Source of the DNA: Paracoccaceae bacterium
GTDB lineage: Bacteria > Pseudomonadota > Alphaproteobacteria > Rhodobacterales > Rhodobacteraceae
Assembly (NCBI GenBank): GCA_026706985.1
Contig: JAPOXR010000074.1
Coordinates: forward strand, 1-64,000
DNA: 64,000 bases
Direction: 5' to 3'
This document shows, piece after piece, positions 1-10,400 of the stretch. A program made the translations under genes and the position numbers. Each line of letters starts with the position of its first letter. Position 1 is the first letter of the stretch. The notes beneath the pieces are model-generated. The model was not told the origin of the DNA. It did not search any database and saw only the letters and a list, made by a program, of their open reading frames with translations.

Positions 1-22
1 ATTACATTAATCACAATGTAAT
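1..22. repeat. Inverted repeat at the window edge
   Basis: Perfect 8-bp inverted repeat: arms at 1-8 and 15-22, separated by 6 bases. The stop codon of the short hsdS frame (7-9) lies inside it. It may be a weak transcript-ending hairpin or the end of an inserted sequence; the missing left flank prevents a decision. Confidence 0.4.
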
Positions 23-525
23 GCCTGATGCCATATTGTCAAATATATAATCCCCTCTATTTTGATAGTCTTCAAATTGGATGCCGGCCGAGAGATTGAC
101 GGCACGCCGACTTGCGAAGCGTGCATGAGTAACCGGTGCTTTCCAATTGGACTGTGGAACCAACGTGCGACAAAAGCAGGATCTGCTTTGGAGAGATCAA
201 CCCGAAGATAAAATTGTCGCTGAGAAAGGACGTAACGGTAATAGGCGGCGGCTTCCGGGATTAGGGCGACCTGACCAATTGTCCCGGCGTGAGTAAATAC
301 GACATCTCCTGGGAAAACATTTGAGTTGGAGAGCTTTGCAGCGTGTTCCTTGGTAATAAAGTTATAACCTGCGCTTTCATCAAGGCGCGAATTGTGAAGA
401 TGCTGACCGCTTATGATTGGCACTCCAGTGAATACAAAGGTTTTCACTTTGATATTCGAGCCAAACGGCCCCATTGCAATCTTTTTTGCAATTTCCTCTA
501 TGTGAACGGTTTGCCACTCAGTCAT
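7..525 (-). CDS. hsdS: Type I restriction-modification specificity subunit, short (half-length) HsdS
   Basis: HsdS provides the target recognition domains that direct the M2S methyltransferase of a type I restriction-modification system. This frame gives only about 172 residues, whereas a normal HsdS is about 400 with two recognition domains and two conserved helices. The N-terminal part looks like one recognition domain: MGPFGSNIK near residue 20, [13 protein letters not shown] in the middle, and [16 protein letters not shown] near the end. After that last motif the protein runs into an unrelated 14-residue tail and stops in an inverted repeat. The ATG at 525 overlaps the end of hsdM by 8 bp (518-525), the usual coupled arrangement; the upstream TTG at 534 is less likely. 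The gene is therefore either truncated by an insertion or recombination at the left edge or a half-S subunit that works as a dimer. The sequence seen supports truncation more. Confidence 0.75.
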   Translation of the reverse strand: MTEWQTVHIEEIAKKIAMGPFGSNIKVKTFVFTGVPIISGQHLHNSRLDESAGYNFITKEHAAKLSNSNVFPGDVVFTHAGTIGQVALIPEAAAYYRYVLSQRQFYLRVDLSKADPAFVARWFHSPIGKHRLLMHASQVGVPSISRPASNLKTIKIEGIIYLTIWHQALHCD

Positions 526-2065
526 AAGCACCAACTTCCTTCAGCTTTAATTGGATGAGGGCGCTTAGCTTGTCAGCCTCGGCGAACTGCTCCGCAAGCG
601 TTTCCTTCAACTCCGCAAACCGTTCCTCGAATGGCACTCCATCATCATCGACCGCGGCCGCACCAACATAGCGCCCGGGCGTCAGGACGTGGCCGTGCTC
701 CCTGATCTCCTCCAGCGTGGCGGACCTGCAGAATCCCGGCTCGTCCTCATACCGGGCTGAATCCCGCGCGCCCTGCCAAGCGTGATACTTGCCGGCGATC
801 CGGGCTATGTCTTCTTCGGCAAACTCTTTTCGGGTCCGATCGACCATGTGCCCGAGCTTCCGGGCGTCGATGAACAGCACGTCGCCGCGCCGGTCGCGAC
901 TGTCCCCGCCGGGGTCCTTGTTGCGCGCCAAGAACCAGAGGCAGACGGGTATTGGCACGGAGTGGAAAAGCTGGCCGGGAAGCGCAATCATGCAGTCCAC
1001 AGCGTCAGCTTCGACCAGAGCACGGCGGATGTCGTCTTGTCCGGAAGTTGCCGCGGACATGGAACCGTTGGCAAGCACCACGCCCGCTGTTCCATTCGGA
1101 GCAAGGTGATGAAGGATATGCTGGAGCCAGGCGTAGTTGGCGTTGCCCACAGGCGGAACGCCGAACGCCCAGCGTGCGTCCTCCCGCAGCCGATCTCCGC
1201 CCCAGTCAGAGACATTGAACGGCGGGTTGGCGAGTATGAAGTCGGCCCGGAGATCCGGCAGTTCGTCCTTGTGAAAACTGCCTTCGTTGTTCCAACGGAT
1301 GTCGGCATCGATCCCGCGCACGGCAAGGTTCATCCTGGCGAGCCGCCAGGTCGTGTAGTTGCTCTCCTGTCCGTAGATCGCGATGTCGCCGATTCGCCCG
1401 CCGTGCTCCTCGACGAATTTCTCCGACTGCACGAACATGCCGCCGGAGCCGCAGCACGGATCGTAGACCCGACCCTTGTAGGGCTCCAGCATCTCAACCA
1501 GCAACCGGACGACAGAGCGCGGCGTGTAAAACTCGCCGCCGCGCTTGCCCTCGGCCCCGGCGAAGCTGCCGAGGAAGTATTCGTAGACCCGCCCGAGGAT
1601 GTCGCGGGAGCGGTCCGCCTCCTCCGCCATGCCAATGCCGCTCACGAGGTCGATCAATTCGCCGAGCATGATTTTGTTGAGCGCCGGGCGGGCGTACTCC
1701 TTTGGCAACACGCCCTTGAGCGAGGCGTTCCTAACCTCGATCGCCAGCATCGCTTCGTCGATATCTTTGCCGATGGACGGTTGCTTGGCCCGGGCCTGCA
1801 GATGCGACCATCTTGCCACCTTCGGGACCCAGAACACGTTTTCTGCAAGATACTCCTCAGGGTCTTCCGCGTCAGCTAGGTCCTCATCGACAAGCGCCGC
1901 TCGCTTCGCCTCGAAGGCGTCCGAGATGTATTTGAGAAAAATGAGACCCATGGCAACGTGCTTGTAGTCGGACGGTTCCATGTTACCACGAAGCTTGTTC
2001 GCAGCGGCCCACAGTTGGGCCTCGAATCCAAGAATTGCGCCGTTGTTGTTCGCTTGCTTCGCCAT
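518..2065 (-). CDS. hsdM: Type I restriction-modification DNA methyltransferase subunit HsdM
   Basis: HsdM transfers a methyl group from S-adenosylmethionine to adenine N6 in the sequence chosen by HsdS. The 515-residue protein is full length for the family. Residues 1-150 form the helical HsdM N-terminal domain. The SAM-binding motif is [10 protein letters not shown] at 202-211 (most relatives have Ala where the first Cys is), and the catalytic NPPF is at 280-283. The start ATG at 2065 gives the expected MAKQANN-type N-terminus. It overlaps hsdS downstream. No hsdR is visible upstream; it could lie left of the window, since the operon reads leftward. If HsdR is missing, the pair would be a modification-only remnant. 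Confidence 0.95.
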   Translation of the reverse strand: MAKQANNNGAILGFEAQLWAAANKLRGNMEPSDYKHVAMGLIFLKYISDAFEAKRAALVDEDLADAEDPEEYLAENVFWVPKVARWSHLQARAKQPSIGKDIDEAMLAIEVRNASLKGVLPKEYARPALNKIMLGELIDLVSGIGMAEEADRSRDILGRVYEYFLGSFAGAEGKRGGEFYTPRSVVRLLVEMLEPYKGRVYDPCCGSGGMFVQSEKFVEEHGGRIGDIAIYGQESNYTTWRLARMNLAVRGIDADIRWNNEGSFHKDELPDLRADFILANPPFNVSDWGGDRLREDARWAFGVPPVGNANYAWLQHILHHLAPNGTAGVVLANGSMSAATSGQDDIRRALVEADAVDCMIALPGQLFHSVPIPVCLWFLARNKDPGGDSRDRRGDVLFIDARKLGHMVDRTRKEFAEEDIARIAGKYHAWQGARDSARYEDEPGFCRSATLEEIREHGHVLTPGRYVGAAAVDDDGVPFEERFAELKETLAEQFAEADKLSALIQLKLKEVGAYD

Positions 2066-2983
2066 GCGGTCTTCGATCTCTACTCTTCGACGGAGACGCA
2101 GTTTGCCCGGTCGGCTTCATGAACGCCACGCTGGGCTTGACCGACACAACAACACCAATCTGGTGGATGCCCGAGGTATTCCATGTCGCGGTTCTGGCGT
2201 AGCGGACGCTGCCCGACAGGTCAATATACCAGTGGAATTGCGGATTTGGACACGATGTGTCCGTCTCTCGTGGACTTGGCTATCGAGCGTAAATCAGGAT
2301 GACGGTTCTTGACGGTCCTTCTCCGGCAAGGGTGACAACAGTTCCTGTGGATTTCAAGCAGTACCTTCTGGCCGGCCTTGCGATGCCCGATAGATCTTCG
2401 ACTGACTGTCCGGCGCGTTATCCGCTCTCTGTCGTTCTGCTGCTGATCACCCATACTCCGGTCCGCGAGCGGTGCTGCAGGTATCGAAAACCTGGCGCGT
2501 CAGACAGGCCATCTGCCTTGGCGACACACCGTGTTGGTTGATCGTATCTGAACACAATGTCGATACATGGCCCACTGCACCAGTTTCGGCCGGCAGGTCA
2601 CCTTGTTAACTCTCTTCCAAAAGTGACCCGCCTTATGGGCTTTTCTCCTTCCAAGTAGACACTTTTTTTTGTCGTCCGTTATCGGGCGCTGCGGTCTGGA
2701 AAGAGAGTGGAAGTGTGTGATTGGCGAGTGGGCGGCCGGAGGGATCTTCCGTTTGAGAATGTCGACGCACAGACACTGATGTCTGCTCCTCTGACAACCG
2801 CGTGAGCACCCGGGTCTCGGCACCTTCGAAATCTTTTCGCAGCACAACATTGATCGCGCAACTCACCGCGATTCCACCGAACTGAGACATCCGCCGGCGG
2901 GAGGTTCGATATGTTCCGGTTGCCGAAAGCGGCGGGGCAATCTCAGGTCACAGCCGGAAAGATCGGCAGCTTCAGCCTAGATT
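2066..2983. other. 918-bp stretch without a convincing gene
   Basis: Between hsdM and the MttB-family gene no frame over about 120 codons looks like a known protein. Short frames on both strands (for example 2500-2850 minus) have no recognisable domain and no good start. There is a T-run at about 2663-2671. One minus-strand frame ending near hsdM (about 2090-2240, residues WYIDLSGSVRYARTATW...) looks protein-like but lacks a start, so it may be a decayed gene end. The stretch separates the restriction genes from core metabolism and may be a scar of gene loss or insertion. Confidence 0.5.
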
Positions 2984-4534
2984 TCAGACGAGAGAATCGG
3001 GCATCTGCTCTTTGCGTAAGCTGATGAATTCACGAATGGACTCGTCAATACCCTGATCAAGTTCCGGTTTCTGATAATTGTCGAGCAGCCGCTTCACCCT
3101 TTCCGAAGCGAGTGACTGCGTGTCTTTGGCACCTTCTTCGCTCCAAGTCTCGAAGGGTTTGTAGTCGAACAGATCGGTGCGCCAGAAGGCGGACTGGAAA
3201 TTCCGCTGCGTATGCGCGCAACCGAGATAATGTCCGCCGGGCCCGACCTCCTCGAGCGCGTCCAGTGCCTGACCGTTTTCGCTGACATCAACGCCCTTCG
3301 CCAGATGATGCAGTATGGCGAGTTGATCGGCATCCATGACGAATTTCTCATACGAGCTGGCCAGCCCGCCCTCGAGCCACCCGCAGGCATGAAGCATGAA
3401 ATTCACCCCACCCAGCATTGCCGCATTCAAAGTGTTGGCGGATTCATAGGCTGCCTGCGCGTCCGGCAGTTTGGAGCCGCAGAGACCGCCGCCGGAACGG
3501 AACGGAATATTCATCCGCCGTGCCAGCTGTCCGGCGCCATAGACAATCTGGGCCGCTTCCGGCGTGCCGAAGGTCGGGGCTCCGGAATTCATGTCGATCG
3601 AAGTGACAAAAGCACCGAAGATAACCGGTGCACCGGGCCGGATGAGCTGGCTGTAGGCGATGCCTGCCAATACCTCTGCCAACACCTGTGTCAGCGTCCC
3701 GGCCACGGTGACCGGTGCCATGGCCCCGCCGACAATGAATGGCGACACTATGCTGGCTTGGTTGGCCCTTGCATAAACTTCGAGCGCTCCCATCATCACC
3801 GCATCGAATGTCAGCGGCGAATTGATATTGATGAGCGATGTTATCACCGCGTTATTGTCGACAAATCCGTCACCGAACAGAAGCTTCGCCATCGCGACGG
3901 AATCCGCGGCGCGCGACGGTTCCGTGACCGACCCCATGAAGGGTTTGTCGGAAAGTGAGATATGCGAATAAAGCATGTCGAGATGGCGCTTATTCACCGG
4001 CAGGTCGGTTGGTTCGCATACCGTTCCGCCGGAATGGTGCAGCCATTTCGACATGTAACCCAGCTTCACGAAATTACGGAAATCCCCGATGGTGGCATAA
4101 CGGCGGCCATTCTCGGCATCGCGGACGAACGGAGGTCCATATACGGGTGCCAGCACCAGGGTCCGGCCGCCGATATGCACGGAACGGGCAGGATTTCTGG
4201 CATGTTGAATGAATTCCGATGGTGCGGTGCCGCATAATTGCCGGGCCAGTCCAACGGGAATCCGGACCCGATCGCCATCGATGGCGGCACCGGCTTCCTT
4301 CCAGAGACGGAGCGCCGCCGGATTGTCGGGAAAAGACACCCCGATCTCCTGGAGCACCTTGTCGGCATTGGCCTCGATGATTTCCACAGCTTCCGCTGTA
4401 AGGAGTTCAAAATTCGGAATATTTCTCTCTATATAGCGCGCCGTTTCAATCCGCAGCTGTGTCCGTTCGCTGCGTCGGGCGGCACCACCGCCGCGCCGTG
4501 CCTTTGATCGTCCTCTGGACGGTTGTTCTGTCAT
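2984..4534 (-). CDS. Trimethylamine methyltransferase (MttB) family protein, non-pyrrolysine type
   Basis: MttB-family enzymes move a methyl group from a quaternary or tertiary amine to a corrinoid protein. True archaeal MttB needs pyrrolysine at an in-frame UAG. This 516-residue protein reads through with no internal stop, so it belongs to the large non-pyrrolysine branch, some members of which act on glycine betaine or similar compounds. The N-terminus is a basic Arg/Ala/Gly-rich tail; the rest follows the family TIM-barrel pattern, with VLAPVYGPPF near residue 128 and the GGLCGSKLPDAQAAYES segment in the last third. The ATG at 4534 is preferred; an ATG at 4603 would add 23 residues unlike the family. 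It is divergent from guaA across 185 bp. No corrinoid-protein gene sits next to it, though one lies at 39599-40306. The substrate cannot be told from sequence. Confidence 0.88.
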   Translation of the reverse strand: MTEQPSRGRSKARRGGGAARRSERTQLRIETARYIERNIPNFELLTAEAVEIIEANADKVLQEIGVSFPDNPAALRLWKEAGAAIDGDRVRIPVGLARQLCGTAPSEFIQHARNPARSVHIGGRTLVLAPVYGPPFVRDAENGRRYATIGDFRNFVKLGYMSKWLHHSGGTVCEPTDLPVNKRHLDMLYSHISLSDKPFMGSVTEPSRAADSVAMAKLLFGDGFVDNNAVITSLININSPLTFDAVMMGALEVYARANQASIVSPFIVGGAMAPVTVAGTLTQVLAEVLAGIAYSQLIRPGAPVIFGAFVTSIDMNSGAPTFGTPEAAQIVYGAGQLARRMNIPFRSGGGLCGSKLPDAQAAYESANTLNAAMLGGVNFMLHACGWLEGGLASSYEKFVMDADQLAILHHLAKGVDVSENGQALDALEEVGPGGHYLGCAHTQRNFQSAFWRTDLFDYKPFETWSEEGAKDTQSLASERVKRLLDNYQKPELDQGIDESIREFISLRKEQMPDSLV

Positions 4535-4719
4535 GACCGCGTGCCCCGCAAATGCAAATCCTTCATGGTTCCCCGTCTCATTTAGCGCAGTGGGCCGAAG
4601 CATGCCGCAATAATCAACCCCAAATCATACGATATCCGCAGCGGTCAGCGGGTCCGTCATTGCCAGTGAGCCCGCTGCAAATTATCAGTCCGCCTAGCTG
4701 CAGCCCGAGCGGGAAGGTG

Positions 4720-6285
4720 ATGTCCGACCGACATGAAAGATTGCTGATCATCGACTTTGGCAGTCAGGTCAGCCAGCTGATCGCGCGGCGGCTGCGTGAG
4801 GGTGGAATCTATTGTGAAATCCACCCTTTCCAGAAAGTCTCCGAGGAATTCATCCGCGATCAATTCCGTCCCCGGGCGATCATCCTTTCGGGCGGTCCCG
4901 GCAGTGTGACCGAAACCGGCTGTCCTCTGCCGCCTCACGGCATTTACGGGATGCGGATTCCCGTGCTGGGAATCTGTTATGGACAGCAGGCGATGGCAAT
5001 GCAGCTCGGCGGCACTGTCATGCCGGGCGGGGGGCGTGAATTCGGGCGCTCGACGCTGGTCCCTGAGCCGCTTGCGGTGAACACGGAAATTTTTGACGGA
5101 TTGTTCTCCCGCGGCGGCGAAGAGGTCTGGATGTCGCACGGCGACCATGTGAGCCGGTTGCCCGCCGGCTTTCAGACATTGGCGCGTTCCGATAACGCGC
5201 CAATGGCAGTCATTGCCGACATCGGGAGGCATCTCTACGGCGTGCAGTTTCATCCAGAGGTTCACCACACGCCGAATGGTGCCAGATTGCTTGCGAATTT
5301 CTGCCGTATCGCAGGTTTCCGGCGTGACTGGACGATGGCCGCATACCGCGAACGGGCAATTGCCGCATTGCGGAGGGAAATCGGTTCGGCGCAGGTTATC
5401 TGCGGACTATCGGGGGGAGTGGATTCGGCGGTGACCGCAGCGCTCATCCAGACGGCTGTGCCCGGTCAACTGCATTGCGTTTTTGTTGACCATGGTCTGC
5501 TGCGGGAAGGCGAAGCCGAAGAGGTCGTCAATCTTTTCCGCAACAGTTTCAATATCCCGCTTATGCCGGTTGATGCCTCGGAGCGGTTTCTCACCGCACT
5601 TTCCGGAATCACAGATCCGGAGGCCAAACGTAAATGCATCGGTGGATTGTTTGTTGATGTCTTCAAGGAGCAGGCGGAAGAGGTCGGTGGAGCGGAATTC
5701 CTGGCACAGGGCACGCTTTATCCCGATGTCATCGAATCGGTCAGTTTCAGTGGCGGCCCGTCGGTCACGATCAAATCGCACCACAATGTCGGTGGTCTGC
5801 CGGAAACGCTCGGCCTCAAATTGGTTGAGCCGCTGCGTGAGCTCTTCAAGGATGAGGTTCGGTTACTCGGCGGGGAACTCGGTCTGCCGCCGTCATTCCT
5901 TTACCGCCATCCCTTCCCCGGACCCGGGCTGGCAATCCGCTGCCCGGGTGAGGTGACAGCAGACAAGCTCGCGATCCTGCGTCGGGCGGACGCGGTGTTT
6001 CTCGAACAGATCCGAAATCATGATCTCTATGACCGGATATGGCAGGCATTCGCCGCCCTGCTTCCGGTCCGCTCGGTAGGAGTCATGGGCGACAACAGGA
6101 CCTATGAATATGTCTGCGCCTTGCGTGCGGTCACCAGTGTCGACGGCATGACGGCGGATTATTTCCGCTTCGGCCACGATTTCCTGGCCGAGACGGCGGC
6201 AAGGATTGTCAACGAGGTGCCCGGCATCAACCGGGTTCTGTATGACATCACCTCGAAACCACCGGGGACAATCGAGTGGGAATGA
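4720..6285 (+). CDS. guaA: GMP synthase (glutamine-hydrolysing)
   Basis: GuaA converts XMP to GMP using ATP and ammonia from glutamine, the last step of guanine nucleotide synthesis. The 521-residue protein has all parts. The class-I glutamine amidotransferase domain carries the nucleophile Cys86 in GICYGQQ and the His177/Glu179 pair in HPEV. The ATP pyrophosphatase domain has SGGVDSAV at 230-237, and the C-terminal dimerisation domain ends in the typical KPPGTIEWE. The start at 4720 follows a strong ribosome-binding site (GGGAAGG, 4711-4717); the open frame extends upstream to 4552, but that part is not conserved in kind. Downstream lies a small hypothetical gene. Confidence 0.97.
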   Translation: MSDRHERLLIIDFGSQVSQLIARRLREGGIYCEIHPFQKVSEEFIRDQFRPRAIILSGGPGSVTETGCPLPPHGIYGMRIPVLGICYGQQAMAMQLGGTVMPGGGREFGRSTLVPEPLAVNTEIFDGLFSRGGEEVWMSHGDHVSRLPAGFQTLARSDNAPMAVIADIGRHLYGVQFHPEVHHTPNGARLLANFCRIAGFRRDWTMAAYRERAIAALRREIGSAQVICGLSGGVDSAVTAALIQTAVPGQLHCVFVDHGLLREGEAEEVVNLFRNSFNIPLMPVDASERFLTALSGITDPEAKRKCIGGLFVDVFKEQAEEVGGAEFLAQGTLYPDVIESVSFSGGPSVTIKSHHNVGGLPETLGLKLVEPLRELFKDEVRLLGGELGLPPSFLYRHPFPGPGLAIRCPGEVTADKLAILRRADAVFLEQIRNHDLYDRIWQAFAALLPVRSVGVMGDNRTYEYVCALRAVTSVDGMTADYFRFGHDFLAETAARIVNEVPGINRVLYDITSKPPGTIEWE

Positions 6286-6308
6286 AATTCTGGAGTTGAG
6301 GATTGGAA

Positions 6309-6503
6309 ATGATTTGCATCAAGGCGGAGATTCCCCGGGAACTTAGTGACATCGATGATGAACTCAAGGCGATTTACCATAGCCGCGACACGGTGTGCAT
6401 CTGGGTTTTCAGGACAAGAAGCGATCGCAACCGGTTTGTCGAGGAGACCGCAGGCATGATGAAATCGGACCGGGAAGCGCATTATTGGAAGTCTTTCGCA
6501 TAG
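6309..6503 (+). CDS. Small hypothetical protein (64 aa)
   Basis: I do not recognise this protein. It is 64 residues, charged and apparently soluble, with alternating acidic and basic runs and no membrane segment or signal peptide. The ATG at 6309 is preceded by GAGGA at 6298-6302 with 6-base spacing, a good ribosome-binding site; a TTG at 6303 is the alternative. It begins 23 bases after guaA and could be co-transcribed with it. Codon choice looks like that of the neighbours. It could still be a chance frame. Confidence 0.5.
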   Translation: MICIKAEIPRELSDIDDELKAIYHSRDTVCIWVFRTRSDRNRFVEETAGMMKSDREAHYWKSFA

Positions 6504-6529
6504 CCTGACACAGCTTTTCCCGTGTATGG

Positions 6530-7432
6530 GTGACGCCGTTGAAACCGCCCTTTTCTCCGGTCGATCAACCGGCCCGCGCCGCCATCTGGATGATCGGCAC
6601 GGTCATTTCCTTCACCCTGATGGCTGTTGCCGGCCGCGAGGCGAGTTCAGAACTCGACACCTTCGAAATCCTCGCCTGCCGGTCACTGGTCGGAATGCTG
6701 ATCATTCTGACAATCGCCGCCGCATCCGGTTCCCTCAAAGAACTCAGCGGAGGCGGGTTCCGCCTGCATCTGCTGCGAAATACCCTTCACTTCGCAGCGA
6801 CCAATCTCTGGTTTTTCGCCGTGGCCACAATTCCTCTTGCACAGGTCTTCGCGTTCGAATTCGCAACCCCGCTCTGGACCGCCTTGCTGGCACCGTTGTT
6901 TCTCGCCGAAAGGCTTCCGCGCAGCCGGATGATTGCCACGCTTGCCGGATTTGCCGGAATATTGATCATCATCCGCCCGGGATTCATCGTCGTGACACCC
7001 GGAGTGAGCGCGGCATTATTCTGCGCCGTCGGATTTGCCGGTGCGGCGGTCGCCACGCGGAAACTCGTACGGATTCAAAGTGTAACCGCGATACTGTTCT
7101 GGATGACGTGCATACAGTCTGTTCTCAGCCTGCTCTGCGCCGGTATTGACGGTGATATCGCTTTGCCCTCCGCACGGACCGCCCTACCCCTGCTCATCAT
7201 CTCAATATGCGGCCTCACCGCGCATCTTTGCCTGACCAAGGCATTGGCTGCGGCATCGGCAACTCTTGTCATGCCACTTGATTTCGCACGCCTTCCGGTG
7301 ATCGCATTGATCGGCTTTTTCGCCTATGGCGAAGCCTTGGACATTTTCCTGGGTCTGGGTGCGGCCGTTATTCTGTGCGCCAACTATGCCAATCTCCGGC
7401 TTGCCGGAAAGTCAGATCCGGGAATCTATTGA
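6530..7432 (+). CDS. DMT-superfamily (EamA) transporter
   Basis: A 300-residue inner-membrane protein with about ten hydrophobic helices in two five-helix halves, the layout of EamA/RhaT drug and metabolite exporters. Typical features are the LACRSLVGML segment after helix 1, the FALE-like FAFEFATPLW segment, FLAERLPRSRMIATLAGFAG in the first half, and the matching DFARLPVIALIGFFAYGE in the second. The GTG at 6530 is the only start that keeps the N-terminal helix well placed; no strong ribosome-binding site precedes it. The substrate is unknown. It lies just left of the Druantia-like operon, with convergent ends 58 bp apart. Confidence 0.87.
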   Translation: MTPLKPPFSPVDQPARAAIWMIGTVISFTLMAVAGREASSELDTFEILACRSLVGMLIILTIAAASGSLKELSGGGFRLHLLRNTLHFAATNLWFFAVATIPLAQVFAFEFATPLWTALLAPLFLAERLPRSRMIATLAGFAGILIIIRPGFIVVTPGVSAALFCAVGFAGAAVATRKLVRIQSVTAILFWMTCIQSVLSLLCAGIDGDIALPSARTALPLLIISICGLTAHLCLTKALAAASATLVMPLDFARLPVIALIGFFAYGEALDIFLGLGAAVILCANYANLRLAGKSDPGIY

Positions 7433-7490
7433 GCTATAACTATCCACTGCAACAAAAACGAATATGGTTACAATCGTTAAGGTTAAACTC

Positions 7491-10400
7491 TTAAGCCCCG
7501 ATTTTTTGCCGTATGACACTGGTAACAGCCGGAAGATTGCCTCTTACCATCAACTCATTTTCCAAGATCACGGAAATGTGGCCACTAGTTCTCCGATACT
7601 CCTCCACTACCCCATCCGCCGCACAATTCGGTGTCAATGGTCCAGATAGAGCTACCATGAACTCCTCTCCATCGTTTCGCCATATCAGGATTGGTGCCAC
7701 CAACCCGGCCTTTTCTTGATCCAGGTTAACGTTCCTCTTCAGTTTTACACCCTCCATTCCCTGTCGCAGGAGATCGTGATACAGTAAAGTGGTAGACTTG
7801 CGCAGGCGCTCTTGATCGAACTTTGGCATTTGTCCAGATACAAGATAATCCAAAAGCTCGGCACCCACATGACGATCCAACAGGCTGTGTTCAAACTTGT
7901 TCTTGTAACTGCGCAGGCACCTGTAGCATGATGCGTCACAACCTTCCTCGCACGACTTCAATGCAGTCAGCGCCTCCTCCAGCAATGCCTGCCCGAAGTC
8001 AGCTGCCAGTCTCGAAAACCCAGCACCGCCTGCGAGTGTATCGTATAGAAATATCTCCGCTTCTGACCCCATTTTGCCTGCTGGCGTAAGTGCCGGCCGG
8101 AACTCTGCCATGACTTCGCCCCCCTCAATTTGGAGCAACTTGCAAGCTGCCTTCGACAACGCTTCACTTACTGTGCGTAACGCTACCTTCGTTGGTGAAT
8201 GACTTGGTCGAAGATTCAGCGGCGATGCCACGCGGAACAAAAACAGGGCTATATCCGTGATGAAATCCGTCCCAAGCACGATACGCCTGCTGGGACTGAC
8301 TCCTTCGCAGATGATTTTCTCATCATCTGCCGGATACGGCTTCCGATGTGAACCATTTAGCTTTGGCTCATGTTCATGAGTAGATTCTATTCTTCCACAA
8401 TTTGTGCAGTACGTGTAGCCATCATGCCTCGGTCCGGAATTAGATACTAGAAGGTGCTGTCGATCTGCCAAGACCCACGCTCGGTCATTGATTTTCTTCC
8501 ACCCTGCCCGCTCATCCGGTGTTCCCGTTGTCAGCTTTGCCCGTGTGGCGTAGCTAGTCTCCGGCATGTCAACCGGCGACGTCACCTCGTGGAGGTCGAC
8601 GGGGTGCGCGAAGCCCGGCGGGCGAAGCCAATATCTGCCGGGGCCGAATCTACCCTCTGCACCGCACGCTTCACAGTCGTGGATCTCTCCTCGGTCTCTC
8701 TCCGTAGTTTCAAAGGTTCTGGCAAAACCGCACTCCCGGCACTCCATATAGATTCGCTTTGCTGACCACGCATCCATTCTTTCATCTTGGAACGGCGAGT
8801 AGATCGCCCCCGAAGTGTAGCACTTACCAGAAATCCACACGTGCTTTCCGGGTGCATATTGCGAAAGCGCAACCGGCAGACCTTGAGACGGCGCGAACCG
8901 CATGATTGGCCGGAAGGACTTTGATCGCCCACTGTCAAACACGTGAAAAGTCGCCACGTCCGTCGGAAACGCGTAGCGTGGCAATACTCCGAAGTACAAC
9001 AGCCTATCCAGCAGCTTTCCGGACATCCAGGACTGCTGTGCCCGCTCTTCCCCCTCCTCTGGTGCAACTTCGGCTTCCGTATTCTCCTCGGCGCCTTCCT
9101 CTTCAACAGAAAAGTCATCGATTTCATTTCGCCCGATCGCACCGTCTATTGCACTGAGGCAGTCCTTCGTCATTTCCTCAATGAGCGCAGCACGGTCACC
9201 GTCTGAGAGTTCATTCGGTATCCACGAGTCAACTCTTTCCTGGAGTTCCACTGCATTCTCTTCCAGCCACTTTGCAAAGTCGTCACGGTTAAGGACTCCG
9301 GTCCCAGTTCGAAATTCGGACACCGTACCAAGAACGGAAAAAAGATCGTGTCGTATCTCCGGGTTAATTTCTGGGATCCGTTCCTGATGATAGTTCTGCA
9401 GCAGGAACGCGCGGATGTGGCGCCGCACGAGATCCGCATTGTCAAGAGTCAACCTAGGGTCGACAACGTCGCCGCGAATCATTCCATCCGGTTTGGAGAA
9501 ATAGTGTTCATCGTGGCTGTCCGAACTGCCAAATGCGATGACAGTCGCCACAGCATTGCCTCGACGTCCTGCCCTGCCGCTGCGTTGCTGGTAGTTTGCC
9601 CGTCCCGGCGGCATGTTGCGCAAGGCAACTCCTGACAACGCCCCAATGTCGATGCCGACTTCCATGGTCGTGGTGCTTGACAGGACATCGATGGCGGTAT
9701 GTCTTCCATCTTCCGTGTCCAGTTCAATGTCCTGGAACAGCAACTCGTTTTCCTCGGCCTTGGAAAACACGTCCTCGTTTTGCGGTGCATTCAACTGGGC
9801 CGTATGTTCTGCCGCGATCAGGGCCATCGGCTGGCGAGGCGGGTCCTCCAGAGCCTCTGTCACTGCCTTTCTATAGAATCCCTTGCGCGCAAGAAATACG
9901 AGATCAGCATTCGGGTCCATGTCGCGTACGCTTGACCTACCGCAATCCAGGCAATGGCCGAGTCCCGGAACCGGACGATGAACGGACTTGCAACTTGTAC
10001 AGTGGACCCACGGCCCGTCAAATTGTAGGGAAAGTTGGTTCCCCCGCAGACGCATGAAGTCGCCTTCCACTTCCTCAGCGAACAGGTTGAGAAGTTTCGG
10101 CGACCACTGTTTCCAAAATGACTTCTCGCCCTCCTTGCTTCCAAGGACGGTCGCCATTGCTTTGAACTTGCCCGTTTGGCCACCTACGCTGACGCCCTGC
10201 GACTTTGGCCGTTTCCACCAAACCGGCGGCATGTGATTGAGCCAGAAGCCATGCCTTTGCCAGCAACGAAGCCATGCCCTTGCGAGTCCTACCTTTGCTT
10301 CATCGGATTCTATGACACCAGGGATTGACGGTAACTTCACCAGCGAGGCCGAAAGTTCTTGACGCTCGACGAGCGCCGCCAGAGCCAGCGCTTCAAATCC

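Noticed and set aside
782-1879. 365-codon plus-strand frame inside hsdM
   Set aside because: It is the mirror of the strongly supported hsdM and has no family likeness.
3212-3958. 248-codon plus-strand frame inside the MttB-family gene
   Set aside because: Antisense shadow of a recognised gene; no start signal.
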